64,000 bases of DNA from Ursus arctos (GCF_023065955.2 NW_026622985.1:76373931-76437930); one strand, 5' to 3'. Counted from the stretch's first letter, positions 21,890-33,315 are shown. Made by a program: numbers and translations. Notes: a model not told the origin generated them from the letters alone.

Positions 21890-21995
21890 AAACTATAAAT
21901 CTTACAAAATAAAAGTCTATAAGATAAAAGTTGTGTTATTATCTTAGGGCACTACGTTTTTGGTAATTTGTTACAGCAGCAATAGAAACCTCACA

Positions 21996-23719
21996 TTCTC
22001 CTGAAGGAGCTCAGGCATGGGGGGAAAAGTAGTTGATGCTGTTTGGTGGCATTTCTTCAGAGAAAAAAGTTACACAGTAGAAAGAGTCAAGAGTAGGAGT
22101 TCTACTTGATATCAGGTCGGGTGAATCAGAATGAACGTTACACTCTCCTGAAGTACATTTCTCTATGACTAACATGTTTCAAAGTTTCATTTGGGGGTCA
22201 AATTATTTTTAGTAAAATTTTATTAAAATCAAACATAATAAGAACCAAGAACTTTATGATAAATAATAAGAGAAGTTAAAGTAGAGAACATGGGTTTGAG
22301 GAGCACCAGTAAACTTCCCTGTATCTCTACTGCAGGATTTGATAAATACCACGCTCTTTCGTATGTGCTTAAAGTTAAGCAGTCAACTCAGTTAGCAACA
22401 CCCAACACTATCTTCTCCCATAATTATTCTTACAGAATATCCTTTAAAGTTTTCTTAGGGATGTCTCCAGAAATCACTTACCTCAAAAAAAGGATGATTT
22501 CAGAGATTTATTATGTGTAAAAAAAAACGTTTGGGGGACACAAATTTAGCTTCATTCTGTAGTGGGTTCACTTTAAATGTGTCTTTTAAATACTCAACCA
22601 AATGCTATTTGTTCATTATGAAATACTGCGTGATCCCAGGCTCCTGACCCAGATGTACCTTTCTTTTTCATCTCATTAGGAAGCAGAACAGTTCTAAAAC
22701 ACTGGTTAAGAAGACAGACTATTTCTAGAATTGTCACTGATAGCTTAACTCCTTTATCCATTTAAGATCTTTATTTCCATTTTAATATAATTCTTTTCAT
22801 TTTCTTCAAGAGGTGAAACAAAGGTTTTTACACCTTCAGCAGTAGACACTGTGGTAACTAGAAAATGTATGATCTTAATACAGTTTCTTCAGCTATTGCT
22901 TCTTAACAAACTAACCCTGCAGCCTACATATTAAAGCACAATTTCAAATACATTTGTCCTTATGAAACAGGAACTCAGAACTAAGATTCAGGATAGATTT
23001 TGAAGTGGATGGTAAAGCTTTATTTATCCTGCAAATAAGTATGCCCCTGTTTCTGAAAATCCATGTTCTTATAACCATAATTTTAAGCAAAAAGGAAATT
23101 AGAGACTGAGTCCCTTGAAGCCAGTACATTGTATTAACCAGAATAATAAACACTGAGTAAGACAATACTATATTAAATTATAAATTGCAGTAGCATTGAG
23201 TGGAAGCAAGATTAACAACAGGTTACTTCAGCATTACTTTCTCTCAGGCAAAATTTATGTAAAAAGTTTCCTCCTTTCTAGCCCCAAAAGGGATCTTTCT
23301 CACTCTACTAACATTATAATCATTCTTTCCAAGTAGGTTCCCAATTTCAGAATGAATAGGGAAACAGATTATTTGTTTTTATCTTTTACCTCAAGGAAAT
23401 CTACATTTTATTTTCTGTGATGAATTTCCTTTTCTTATCTAAAGATTTTCCGGAACATAGTTATCTGCCATAAGATTTCCCCCAAAATTTATGCTAGGTG
23501 TTTCTCAAGTGAGTAAAGAAAGTGCCCAGAGTCACTGAGACCTATTCTAATTTCCTGAGCAGTGAAAGAATTTGTAAGGGAAATAAAGGCTGAAAAAAGT
23601 CAATTTAACTTATTTCTTTCAGTCACTAATACTAATAGGCACAGACCATCTGAACATTTATACTTTTAACATACATTGTTTGTCATGCACTGTCTTTTCT
23701 TGTTGAAACCGTTGTATCT
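21996..23719. other. Unassigned sequence
   Basis: No element identified with confidence. Near 22695 ACACTGGTTAAGAAGACAGA may be a scrap of MIR 5' end. Open frames of 73-76 codons are featureless. Confidence 0.45.
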
Positions 23720-23860
23720 TAAGCCCTTTCTAGATTTTTTAAGCCCTTACTAGATTTTAAGCTTCACACAGTCAGTCCTATATCTTGTGTTTTTTATTCC
23801 TCCTGCACCTAGACTGGGACTTTACACATTGCTGGTATTCAGTGCTCACATATATTAGAA
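23720..23860 (+). mobile_element. L2 3'-end fragment
   Basis: TTTTAAGCTTCACACAGTCA, TTCCTCCTGCACCTAGACTG and TGGTATTCAGTGCTCA resemble the last part of L2. An imperfect 20-bp doubling (AAGCCCTTTCTAGATTTT and AAGCCCTTACTAGATTTT) sits at its left side. Confidence 0.5.
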
Positions 23861-23904
23861 TACATGCTTCAGCCTAAAAGATAACTAATCCAAAAACAGG
23901 GACA

Positions 23905-24415
23905 GACTGTGGCAGATATACTGGTTGTCTACCTAATACCCACTTTCCATTTCTTTGTAATTTACAGAACCCCATTTTTCAGGTTGGCTTTGTGTCCAGG
24001 TAAAATGCTGCATTTTTGGTCTCTTTCCACTATGGGAGCCATATGATTACCACTAGGGGCCACTGGGAGTCAATGAGATAGGAACAAAATTAGGCTTGGG
24101 ATTTCAACAAGTATTTCTTTTTATTGTAAAGGAATAAATTCTAGAAGTATCTCTTCCCTTTGGAAACACTGACTGAGGCTAAAAGTAGAGAAGCCATATT
24201 GTACCAATGAGAAAAACCTTGATTCTGAGAGCCATACGGTAAGGATCACCAAACACTAAGACAGAAGACCAGGACATCAATGACAATTGCTGACTCTGCC
24301 TTGGACTACTTCTTTACTTCGTTACGTTAGAATATTAATTGCTATTTTATTAGAACACCATGTAGGATATTCATTGCATGTAGCCAAGATCAGTCTTTGA
24401 TGTCACATATTTTGC
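23905..24415 (+). mobile_element. Probable LTR (ERVL/MaLR-like), diverged
   Basis: GACAGACTGTGGCAGATATA, a GGGGCCACTGGGAGTCAATG block and a final TTGCATGTAGCCAAGATCAG recall a mammalian LTR that ends in CTGTTACTTGCAGCC. Assigned from memory of the pattern only. Confidence 0.4.
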
Positions 24416-24934
24416 CACAGTCCTTGGGTTCAAGTTTCATGGTGGCTTGGGCTGTGGAAGCAAGCAACATTTTCTTAGCTTAAAACAGAAGCTTGTGTGC
24501 TTTAATTCAGCCCAACTCAGTGAATTTAGTCCAACAGTCAATTGAGTCAACAATTTTCATAATATCCTGCTCCTTCCCCATCCTTAAACAAACAAAAAAC
24601 AAACAAAAATTGGCTGCTTGAGTAATATTTTCACATTCAGCTGGTAGTATGTGCATCATATCTATACTTCCCAAGCATGGAAATTTGAGACACCAGAGGT
24701 CTACCTACATCTTGGGGCCTGGGCTGAAACTACAGCAGCCAGTTCCATGATTTATGGCCCAGGCCTTCCTCAGTCTGAGGACAGATCCTATTTTTAAGCA
24801 TCTGTCAACATCCACCAAGTAAGTGAACTTCCCACAGGCCAAACATGGTAGTAATAATAACAAATCAAAAAGCTGATAAGATACCAATGCAATGGTTGTT
24901 ATCTGTGCACTAGCTATGCTGTCCATGTAGAAAT
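24416..24934. other. Unassigned sequence
   Basis: Nothing recognised except a CAAA-rich run at 24588-24613. Confidence 0.5.
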
Positions 24935-25040
24935 TTCTGGGCAAGTACGTAATCTCTATACTTCATATTTATCTTCATGGGGTTGTTATGAGACTTCAAT
25001 TAGCTGATACATGCAAAACATATCACAGTGCAGGTATAAA
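24935..25040 (+). mobile_element. MIR 3' fragment
   Basis: ATGGGGTTGTTATGAGACTT, then CAATTAGCTGATACATGCAA. Typical MIR 3' core. Confidence 0.75.
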
Positions 25041-25239
25041 AACTGAAATAATACAGAATTATTTTTATAATAAAAATTTACTTTGTTATATTACTCATGT
25101 AGAATTTGTTTTTCAGTTTAATAAAACAACTAAAGCTTGATTATTTTTAGGAAAAGATAAGCTAAAAGATAAAGAATATATTACTGTACTCTGATAATAA
25201 TATATTTGTAAGTTCATCTTCTCATTCATGTGCTGCCTG

Positions 25240-25274
25240 AGGTCATTAAAAAGCATTTGTTGAATGCCTACCCT
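25240..25274 (-). mobile_element. L2 terminal scrap, reversed
   Basis: GCATTTGTTGAATGCCTACC resembles the reversed L2 end; the SINE follows directly. Confidence 0.4.
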
Positions 25275-25485
25275 TGGGGCACCTACGTGGCTCAGTCGGT
25301 TATGTGTCTGCCTTTAGCTCCGGTCATGATCCCAGGGTCCTGGGATCGAGCCTGCATTATCAGGCTCCCAATCTGCTTCTCCTTCTGCCCCTTCCCCTAA
25401 CTATGGGCTCTCTCTCTCTCTCTCTCTTACATGTTCTCTCTCTCTCAAATAAATAAGTAAAATCTTAAAAATAAATAAATAAAAA
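25275..25485 (+). mobile_element. SINEC, intermediate subfamily
   Basis: GGGGCACCTACGTGGCTCAG head, body with (TC)n at 25410-25427, and an AAATAAATAAGTAAAATC end. Flanks gaatgcctacc and gaatgactatc may be a worn TSD. Confidence 0.92.
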
Positions 25486-26704
25486 TGAATGACTATCTTT
25501 CTCCAGGAGTAGTAATAGGAGTCATCCTTATAACAGACTGGGTTATGCTGCCTGGACATTTTTGAAGCTGGTCAACTTTTTGTAATTTAGTTTATATAAA
25601 AGTTATCAAGGACCTTTGACAAAATTTTCTGTAAAGAATTAGAAACCATTAAAACAAATAACTATCTACAACACCACTGGGTTGATCTAGTGTGTTCCTT
25701 ATGATGGCGAAAAAAATCAGAGACTGAATTGTCTTTTGATCATACATAATACAATTAACTGCTAGGCTGATGCCAGTTATGACTATTCTGCAGTTCATTT
25801 GAAAATCTGTAAAAAGAAACAATTTCCTATGTCACTTAATGAAAAAATACTTTAAACGGACTATAAAGATAAACCTTTAGCAAACCATTGGGTTCACTTG
25901 CAGTAAATCATATCTATTAATGAAATGTGGAAAAAGTTAGAGCCAAGTAAGTAAAATAGGGTAACAGGATGATGTAGGTCATCTATTTTAGGAGAAAGTG
26001 AAAATTTTAATCATTAATCATTTAGCCATTCGTCTGTATTTGTTATTATTTAGTGGAATATGCATGCTTTTAGAATTGAGAGATTTTTATTGGTTTAGAC
26101 CACATGGTTTGGCTTTAGAATTCCTTGGAAGAGTGTAAATACATTTCAACCTGACAGCCACTCTAATATCCTCAAAAACTGATATCAAAACACTTCTGTA
26201 TTGAGACTCATCACCATCCAGGTAATCAGAAAGTTGTTGACTGTGCTAATTCCACATGCCAAAAATATTTGCTGCAATGAGACATTTGATTTTTTTTCAT
26301 GCAAATAAAATCATTTTTAAAGGCAGCAATCATTCATTACTTAAAAGAAAATCTTTTTAGGTGATAATTAGGAAAGAACAAGTTATCTCAAATGGATTTT
26401 AACTTATGTAAGAGAATTCTAAAGTTCAGAGTGTCAGAATTAAAAGAGTTCTTATATCCAAGAAATCTTCAGTTCCAGTGGCTTTTAAAATTTAATTCAA
26501 AAAATGCTCAGATTATTTTCTTCCAACAAAAGTTGGAAGAACTCAGAACTTTTAGATGTAAAACAGAAACACATAACTGCTGTAATAGAGGGCAGACAAG
26601 GACTCATGGACTGTCTTTTCCGGATACTACTTGCTCATCCCTCTCTCAACTCCAATGAAGTATCCTTGGAGCATTTAAAATTTTGAAATTACTACAAAGT
26701 CAGA
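25486..26704. other. Unassigned AT-rich sequence
   Basis: Nothing recognised; an 88-codon frame at 26392 has no features. Confidence 0.45.
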
Positions 26705-26910
26705 ATATTTCTACAGCCGACTCTCATGATTTGTGGGCGTTATGTTTTATAAAGATGCTACAAAGGCTAAATTACTGACCATAGGTCTTAGGAGATACAC
26801 AGGGTTATGTTCCTATGAGCCCCCGGGCACAGTATTTTCAACAACCTATTGAATACAACCTTGTTTTATGTGTGTTTCTGCTTAAATGTACCTTATTTAA
26901 TATATCTTTT
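26705..26910 (+). mobile_element. Old DNA transposon (probably Tigger-like), part 1
   Basis: GACTCTCATGATTTGTGGGC, GAGATACACAGGGTTATGTT, CAACCTTGTTTTATGTGTGT and ACCTTATTTAATATATC match a mammalian interspersed repeat I remember as a Tigger-class element. Part 2 lies at 27650-27900. Confidence 0.45.
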
Positions 26911-27143
26911 GTTTATTTATTAATTTATTTTTTTAAAGGTGATTTTTTTTTTTAAGATTTTATTTATTTATTTGACAGAGAGAGAGAGAGAGCCAGTGAG
27001 AGAGGGAACACAAGCAGGGGGAGTGGGAGAGGAAGAAGCAGGCTCCCAGCAGAGAAGCCTGATGTGGGGCTCGATCCCATAATGCCGGGATCACACCCTG
27101 AGCCAAAGGCAGACGCTTAATGACTGAGCCACCCAGGCGCCCC
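26911..27143 (-). mobile_element. SINEC, young, reversed
   Basis: Near-consensus body and head ending CCACCCAGGCGCCCC. Exact 12-bp TSD aatatatctttt is at 26899-26910 and 27144-27155. About 30 AT-rich bases lie between the TSD and the T run, so the tail is composite. Confidence 0.95.
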
Positions 27144-27299
27144 AATATATCTTTTAAATAATTAATTATGTGCAGTATTTCTTTATAATAAAACACTAGC
27201 TAAGAAAGGTTTAACATTTTTCTGACCCTGGGTAATGTGCCCATAAATTTCTTTGGGTTTCAGACTCACCAAAATGAGCTTTTTAAAAAATCTATTGTC

Positions 27300-27503
27300 G
27301 GGGCGCCTGGGTGGCACAGCGGTTAAGCGTCTGCCTTCGGCTCAGGGCGTGATCCCGGCGTTATGGGATCGAGCCCCACATCAGGCTCCTCCGCTAGGAG
27401 CCTGCTTCTTCTTCTCCCACTCCCCCTGCTTGTGTTCCCTCTCTCGCTGGCTGTCTCTGTGTTAAATAAATAAATAAAATCTTAAAAAAAAATAAAATAA
27501 AAT
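27300..27503 (+). mobile_element. SINEC, young, full length
   Basis: Almost a consensus young copy (CACAGCGGTTAAGCGTCTGC, CCGGCGTTATGGGATCGAG). Exact 15-bp TSD aaaaaatctattgtc is at 27285-27299 and 27504-27518. It lies 156 bp from the reversed SINE at 26911. Confidence 0.98.
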
Positions 27504-27649
27504 AAAAAATCTATTGTCATCTCAAGAATCCATATTTGATTACTTTCCCATCTTTTCCATAGATTCATTACACACTATAGATGTTACTTTAACATTTTCT
27601 GGGGTGGCCTCACATACAGATCAACACATTTTATCTTCCTTTCTCTGGA

Positions 27650-27900
27650 TGTATTCTATTACTAATTCATTAACATTGAGATCATGGTCAACAGTCTTGC
27701 AATTCATACCTGAATGAAGTTTGTCTAACACATGTATTTTCTGCCTAAGACATATACAGCCTTCTTGTGCTTAGGAATAATAGACAGCATTTCAGCACAA
27801 TGCTGGGAGGCCATTTTAAACAGTGAAATCACCAACAAAAAGCACAAAAATGTAAAAAAATATGGGACCAAATAAGCTGCAAAAAAAGATACTCATTTAC
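27650..27900 (+). mobile_element. Old DNA transposon (probably Tigger-like), part 2
   Basis: ATTCATTAACATTGAGATCA, GTATTTTCTGCCTAAGACAT, CAGCATTTCAGCACAATGCT and CAACAAAAAGCACAAAAATG continue the same remembered repeat as part 1. Confidence 0.45.
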
Positions 27901-28029
27901 AATATGAGAGCTGAGAAAAAGTTATCAGGTCAATCCTAAGCAAATGGGACAGTTAGTTACTCTGAGAAGTTTTCGGAGAAAGGAAATGGATTATCACCAT
28001 AATTTGCCTGGAATTATCTCTTGTTAAAT

Positions 28030-28250
28030 GTATTTACAATGTTCATTCATCCATTTCTTCAAACATCAGTGGATATTTATAGAGTACCTATAATGTACCA
28101 AGTAATGTAGCTAGAGCAGGAACAAGACCGGGCCAGCTCTGACAGAATTTATAATCCACCTGGGGTGTAGGTAGGTAAATTACAATACAATGTGATTAAG
28201 TGTTGTGAAAAGTAAATTAAAGTGCTATGGGAACATGTGGAGGACTTCAC
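28030..28250 (-). mobile_element. L2 3' part, reversed
   Basis: AGTACCTATAATGTACCAAG, ATTTATAATCCACCTGGGGT and AAGTGCTATGGGAACATGTG are reversed L2. Confidence 0.75.
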
Positions 28251-28260
28251 CTAACCCCAT

Positions 28261-28456
28261 CTTTTTTTAAAAAATGATTTATTTATTTGAGAGAGAGGGG
28301 GGTTGGGGGGAGGAGCAAAGGGAGAGGGAACTCTAAGCAGACTCCTCACGGAGTGCAGAGCCTGAAGTGAGGCTGGATCCCACAGCCGCGAGATCAGGAC
28401 CTGAGCTGAAACCCAGAATCAGACGCTTAACTGACTATACCACCAAGGCACCCCTT
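28261..28456 (-). mobile_element. SINEC, older subfamily, reversed
   Basis: TGATTTATTTATTTGAGAGA, body with a G-rich GGGGGGAGGAGC stretch, reversed head ending CACCAAGGCACCCC. Flanks acctaacccca and acctgacccca are a one-mismatch TSD. Confidence 0.93.
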
Positions 28457-28459
28457 ACC

Positions 28460-28625
28460 TGACCCCACCTTAAAGCACAGGTACAAGTTTTCCCACTTTT
28501 CTTATTGCACTGACCATTCTTTAAACTCAGGCTCAAGAGTTACTTTCAGAAAGCTTCTCTGGGTTTCCCAACCCCTTCCCTAGTTTAGACTAAGTCTTCC
28601 CTGCTCTAGGTCCTCATTAATTGCA
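28460..28625 (+). mobile_element. L2 fragment, forward
   Basis: TTGCACTGACCATTCTTTAA and CAGAAAGCTTCTCTGGGTTT match the forward L2 3' part, opposite to the fragment left of the SINE. Confidence 0.5.
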
Positions 28626-29186
28626 GGGGAACAAGAATGAAGGCAAAGACTATTTTAAAAGGTTCTTGAGTTATTTGAATAATCAGTTCTAAAGGCCAGA
28701 AGTAAGAAACTGGCAGCACTTTTGGGGCAGAGAGATCCGGCTGTGAATAAGCAAAGGGAACTCCCAGATTTGCAATGAACAAAATAACAAAATCCTCTGG
28801 ATCCTAGAGTTCTTCACCAATGAAATGAGGAGTTGGTTGAAACAATATTCCTTAAGACATTTTTGTAGATTGAAAATTCTATGAGAGGGACAAGTTAAAT
28901 AAAAATATACATATTACAAGTCATTTTTCCATGGCATGTAATATCTTAGCCTTAACAGTTCATTTTTTATTCTGCTAGGAAAATCCAAAATTAATTTAGA
29001 AATTAATACTTCAAGTAAAATCCTAACTGATTAGAAAGCATGATTTTTGAACAATCTTTTAAGGACTTCATTTTTGGAGGAGACAATAATTAAACAGAAA
29101 AAATTATTGGATTTATTCTAGAATCAACTATATTTACATTACTATCAGTATTCATAAGAGCCATCAGTATAATAATACTTCTCTAG
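28626..29186. other. Unassigned sequence
   Basis: Nothing recognised. Confidence 0.45.
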
Positions 29187-29843
29187 CTAATATGAGAACA
29201 AGACAATAAAGTGACTTTCAAGAACTTGGAAAACAGAAAAATCAGGTTGCCCTTTGAACTTTAAACTAGCAAAATTCAAACAATAAATGTGACTAACTGT
29301 CCTGAAATTAACTAAAGAACTGCCTTTAAATGTGTGACTTAAAAGTTTGGAAACAACAGAAACTTCAACAAATTTTATCTGGTAGCAATCAAAGGAAGAT
29401 GGATCTGAAATGGGTTTGCAGAAAGTAAGCAGAAGAGAAAGAAACCGTGTTTTACTCTGTCTGGAGAAAGACTGAACAGGAAGAGGGATGGCTAGCCTGG
29501 GACATGTAGACGGGGCTGAAAGAGAAGGCAGTTGGTAATGTTTCTCCAATGCTGTGCAGGGGAAAGAGTCATCGAAGAGTTGCCTACTGTTGGGGAGGTG
29601 AAGAGGATTCACCGGGTCTCTCATGGCTTGGATAAAGTACCTCCTACAAGAACCACCACATTCTCGAAGCAACCACTCAAAACTTTCCATCACTGCAACC
29701 TGAAAATGGTTCAGGCAAGAACCCTCAATGTCTGACAAATTGCAGGGAGAATGTTTAATGAGGAGCAAAATTTTTAAAGTGTCTCCCCACAGATTGCTTA
29801 TGAGTTCCAAGGGGAATACAGTATCTATCCAGGGGAGAAACAA
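29187..29843 (-). other. Unrecognised 218-codon open frame, longest in the window
   Basis: The frame begins MFLPWIDTVFPLELISN and has a Cys-containing patch (LLRECGGSCRRYFIQAMRD) near residues 58-76; the C-terminal half is Ser/Phe/Leu-rich. No signal peptide, domain or catalytic motif is recognised, and no splice sites, promoter or poly(A) signal were confirmed. The 29430-29740 part is somewhat less AT-rich than its surroundings, which lengthens open frames by chance. It abuts an L1 3' UTR. Most likely a chance frame or part of an old repeat, less likely a lineage-specific exon. Confidence 0.15.
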
Positions 29844-29924
29844 GCTAGCACCTTGATCAGGCGATCAAAATTAATATTACCATGTTATAATAACATACCA
29901 TGTATGTGGGTACCTCCACATACA

Positions 29925-30492
29925 ACATCCTGAGAAGGACACTGTTATCAGCAGTTGCGTGTAGATTCCTGCCAGACATGCATAACCTGAATCTAATCAT
30001 GAGGAAACATCAGACAAACCTAAAACAAGAAACATTCTCTTAAGAAAAAAGAGAGAGGGAGAAATTTAGGAAGAAGAAAAACCTGGCCTATATTCATTAA
30101 AAAATTCTCAGTGTCACAAAGAAAGGCTGAAGAACTGTTGCAGATTAATTAAAGGAGACTAGAAACATGACAATTGAATGCAATCTGTGAGCCTTGACTG
30201 ATAGGAGAAAAAATCGTTACAAAGTTTATTAGTGGGACAGTTGACAAATTTTCACCATGAATAGTAAAGTATTGTATCAATGTTAGATTTCTTGAATTTG
30301 ATAACTGTACTAAAGATTATGTAAGAGAGTATCTTCATTCTTAGGAGATACACCCTGAAGTATTAAGGGATAAAATGTCAGGATGTATGTAACCTACTCT
30401 CTATGGTTTAGAAAAAAATTTATATACATATGTATGTTTGTGTATAAAGAGAAAGAGAATAATCATTTAAAATGTTAAAAAAAAAAAAAAAG
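29925..30492 (+). mobile_element. L1M 3' UTR with tail
   Basis: AATCATGAGGAAACATCAGA, AGGCTGAAGAACTGTTGCAG, ACATGACAATTGAATGCAAT, then ATTATGTAAGAGAGTATCTT and CACCCTGAAGTATTAAGGG follow old L1M 3' UTRs. It ends in a run of A at 30478-30492. Confidence 0.75.
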
Positions 30493-30894
30493 AACCGCTA
30501 CATTCTTCTCTAACGCATTTTGTAAATAAAGAAACTCATTTTCTCTTGACAAGGTTCCCTTGCCTTCCCTTTGCAAGGTTCTTGCCTGATACCAGAAAGG
30601 TGATGTGCTGGAGAGGGAATATGAGCATTTTGATCATTAAAATTTAGGAATTTTTTTGCTGGTTTAGATCAGCAGTTTTTGAAATTAGTTTTTGTCAGTC
30701 AATTCACTTGAATTCAATCAGTGTGGGTTTCTTCTAATGCAGAGGCAGAGAGCTCAACCCTGCATCATGGTGAATTTATCCATGCGCTGACCCTTGAAGG
30801 CTCTGGAAAACTAGCCAAATAGCTGTCCCTGTATACATCCCCACTTGCCATTTTATCTTCTGCCAAGCACCCCAATATCATAATGAAATTGTAC
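30493..30894. other. Unassigned sequence
   Basis: Nothing recognised. Confidence 0.5.
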
Positions 30895-31050
30895 AACAGT
30901 TTATAATTTAAAGAACATTTTCACATAGGTCATCCCCTTGACACTGAGAAATCCTACAAAGAAAACAAAATGGGTATGACCTTCATTTTACCATCTGTAA
31001 ACTGAGAGGGAAACCCTAAGTTGGCTAACTTAGTTGCATGGAATTCAAAT
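30895..31050 (-). mobile_element. Possible MIR, reversed, diverged
   Basis: AAGAACATTTTCACATAGGT and CATTTTACCATCTGTAAACT, then GGCTAACTTAGTTGCATGG, loosely follow reversed MIR. Confidence 0.4.
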
Positions 31051-31364
31051 AAAAGTCTTTTAAGTAAGCATTTATTTGATTACCTTATACAATAATGCGT
31101 TCTCATTACACTCCATCATTTATGTTTAAGATGATAAATCAGAAGCAGTTAATATGCAACAAAGAAGGGTTAAATTGCACCTGCTATTATTATAGTTGAA
31201 AAGCAAATTAATGTATTCTAAATGATGCTTTAAGAGCAAATGATAAATCTCTGTTAACTATGCATTAATTAGAAAATGTTCATAAACATATTTCTAGAAT
31301 ACTGGCTTTATGGAATTTTTGCTTGACTAGGGAAATATATTTTATATTTCCTTCATTTCTAGAG
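31051..31364. other. Unassigned AT-rich sequence
   Basis: Nothing recognised. Confidence 0.5.
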
Positions 31365-31560
31365 CTCACACTTTGGATGGGAGGCAGCATGGAAGGGAGC
31401 CTACGGTCCTGGGTGTTACAGCGTACTCTGTCTCTAACCAGCCGGGAGACGACTTGTGGAGAAGACAGTTGATCTTCTATATCCTCAGTCTACAAATTAT
31501 TAACATTAAAAGATTGAACTAGATGATTTCATGCTTTTTTCAGGTACAACATTCTCCAAC
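31365..31560 (+). mobile_element. MIR (MIR3/MIRb-like)
   Basis: TACGGTCCTGGGTGTTACAG, then TATCCTCAGTCTACAAATTA and AGATTGAACTAGATGATTTC match the MIR variant with a GGACTAGATGATCTC 3' part. Confidence 0.65.
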
Positions 31561-31693
31561 CAAACAGACATACTTCTTTGAACTCTGATTGTGGTTCTCT
31601 TGACGATCTGCGGTTTCTCTTAAATGATAAAAAAAGTGTTTTATTAAATTACCTAGTGGTGGATTGTGTCAATATTCTAGACATATCAAGTGA

Positions 31694-31716
31694 GTATTTA
31701 TTTATTTATTTATTTA
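31694..31716 (+). repeat. (TTTA)5 microsatellite
   Basis: Five ATTT units in a row without an attached SINE or L1. Confidence 0.9.
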
Positions 31717-31839
31717 AGAAAAAGAAACCATGTGGAGAGAAAGAATTGTGGAGATAGAATAAAAACACAACTTGGCTTACAATTTCAAAAACTGGGCAAA
31801 AAAGCAGCTCTCAAATAATGCCATTTAAAAGGTTAAAGT

Positions 31840-32024
31840 GGCACAGCGGTTAAGCGTCTGCCTTCGGCTCAGGGCATGATCCCGGCGTTATGGGATCGAG
31901 CCCCACATCAGGCTCTTCCGCTATGAGCCTGCTTCTTCCTCTCCCACTCCCCCTGCTTGCGTTCCCTCTCTCGCTGGCTGTCTCTATCTCTGTCGAATAA
32001 ATAAATAAAATCTTAAAAAAAAAA
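31840..32024 (+). mobile_element. SINEC, young, 5'-truncated
   Basis: Begins at GGCACAGCGGTTAAGCGTCT, lacking the first dozen or so bases of the head; otherwise near consensus. Exact 14-bp TSD taaaaggttaaagt is at 31826-31839 and 32025-32038, so truncation happened during insertion. Confidence 0.97.
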
Positions 32025-32038
32025 TAAAAGGTTAAAGT

Positions 32039-32614
32039 CTCTTATAAAAATGCATTTGGTTCATTACTACATATTGAAAATAAAGTATTTAAAATAACTG
32101 GGAGAGAAGAAATTTCCAGGCGATTGTCTCCACACCAAACTTACTTTATACTTCATTAAAATTATGTGGCCCCAGAGAGGTGCCCCAGTAGAAATTTTAT
32201 AGTTTCCTCTTGAAATGCTAAAACTAGCATATGAATTCGTGAGCCAGGAAATCTTGAGAGAATAGAGAAGCAAATCTAGAGGCAAAACAACATTAAGAAA
32301 TCTGAAATCTTTTTATAATTCCTTGGCACCATATTAGCTCACAAAACACCCACTCAGGCTTATTGTCTGCAACAGATATTGTATACGATAGTATTTTTTG
32401 CAATGAAAGAATATTAAACCTGTTTCTCAAGTCACTAAGTACACTCCAGCTTTAAAACCATAGCAATTCCCAAAGCACGCATAGACATTTTGTTGTACTT
32501 TAATTTTTTTTCTACCATTAATCGCTTTGCCAATATTTTGTCCTAAAGAAGGAAGTGATATGTAGAGATCATAGTTTCCAACAAAGAAAGAGAATAGGTT
32601 CATCTTCCTCATTC
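32039..32614. other. Unassigned sequence
   Basis: Nothing recognised; open frames of 61-72 codons look accidental. Confidence 0.5.
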
Positions 32615-32770
32615 ATCTTCTTCATCCTTCAGCCAATGTTAGTTATGTGTCAGACACTGTTTCATATGTATCCTAATTTGATCCTCGCCATGACCCTAAG
32701 TGCTGAGCATAATCATTATCCCTATTTTACATTTACTATATGAGGGAAAAGGGATTCTGATGGGGTTGTC
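32615..32770 (-). mobile_element. MIR, reversed
   Basis: TTATGTGTCAGACACTGTTT, then TTTGATCCTCGCCATGACCC and ATCATTATCCCTATTTTAC. A clear match. Confidence 0.85.
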
Positions 32771-32919
32771 ATTCTAGGAGGTGAACAGGTGAAAGAGAAG
32801 ATGGGGGTGGAAGCAGCCATAGTAGGATGGGTGCCTTTTCTACTTTAACAAGAGGGAAGAAAAGACAGTGTGTCCTGCTGTGGTGAGTCACAGAGGTTCA
32901 ACAGGAATCAAGGCAGTTT

Positions 32920-33100
32920 GTCTCTGATTACTTCAATTTCTTTGGTTTCCTCATTGTAAACTGGGGAAAAGTAAACCCTACCCTTAGTATAAGATTATTT
33001 TGAGGATAAAGGGACATTATATTTTTAAAAAACACTTCAGATGTCTGGCGTGGATTAAGGATCAAAATTTATAATAGCTATTATTATTGTTATACATTAC
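32920..33100 (+). mobile_element. MIR, forward
   Basis: TTCAATTTCTTTGGTTTCCT, CATTGTAAACTGGGGAAAAG, GATTATTTTGAGGATAAAGG and CTTCAGATGTCTGGCGTGG form a near complete 3' two thirds of MIR, opposite to the copy 150 bp away. Confidence 0.85.
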
Positions 33101-33239
33101 TGATGTATATTATATATTAGTAGATTAGTAAATATAGTTATATATAGTATTATTATATATCATACTATTACTCTTGTTATCACTATTATATCTAAGCAAG
33201 TGGCTAAACTATATCTGATATCTATCTAGTAGGTATCTA

Positions 33240-33315
33240 TTGAAAGTCACTTGGAATTATACCTGAAACTAAAATAACATTGTGTGTCAACTATATTCAA
33301 ATAAAAAAAATTTTT
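33240..33315 (+). mobile_element. L1 3'-terminal scrap
   Basis: GAATTATACCTGAAACTAAA, then ATAACATTGTGTGTCAACTA and AATAAAAAAAATTT, the end of carnivore L1 elements. A TATA-rich patch (33095-33200) precedes it. Confidence 0.65.

Larger units (their letters stand above)
21016..21995 (+). mobile_element. MaLR-type LTR, interrupted by two SINEs
   Basis: Starts TGTGGAAGGCAGAATAATGG, continues GGCAAAGGGACTTTGAAGAT, CTCCTCTGGAGCCTCCAGAA and TTTAGCCCAGTGAAACTTGT, and ends GGTAATTTGTTACAGCAGCA with TCACA. About 540 bp of LTR remain after removing the two SINEs. No retroviral gene is attached. The exact subfamily is not decided. Confidence 0.7.
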
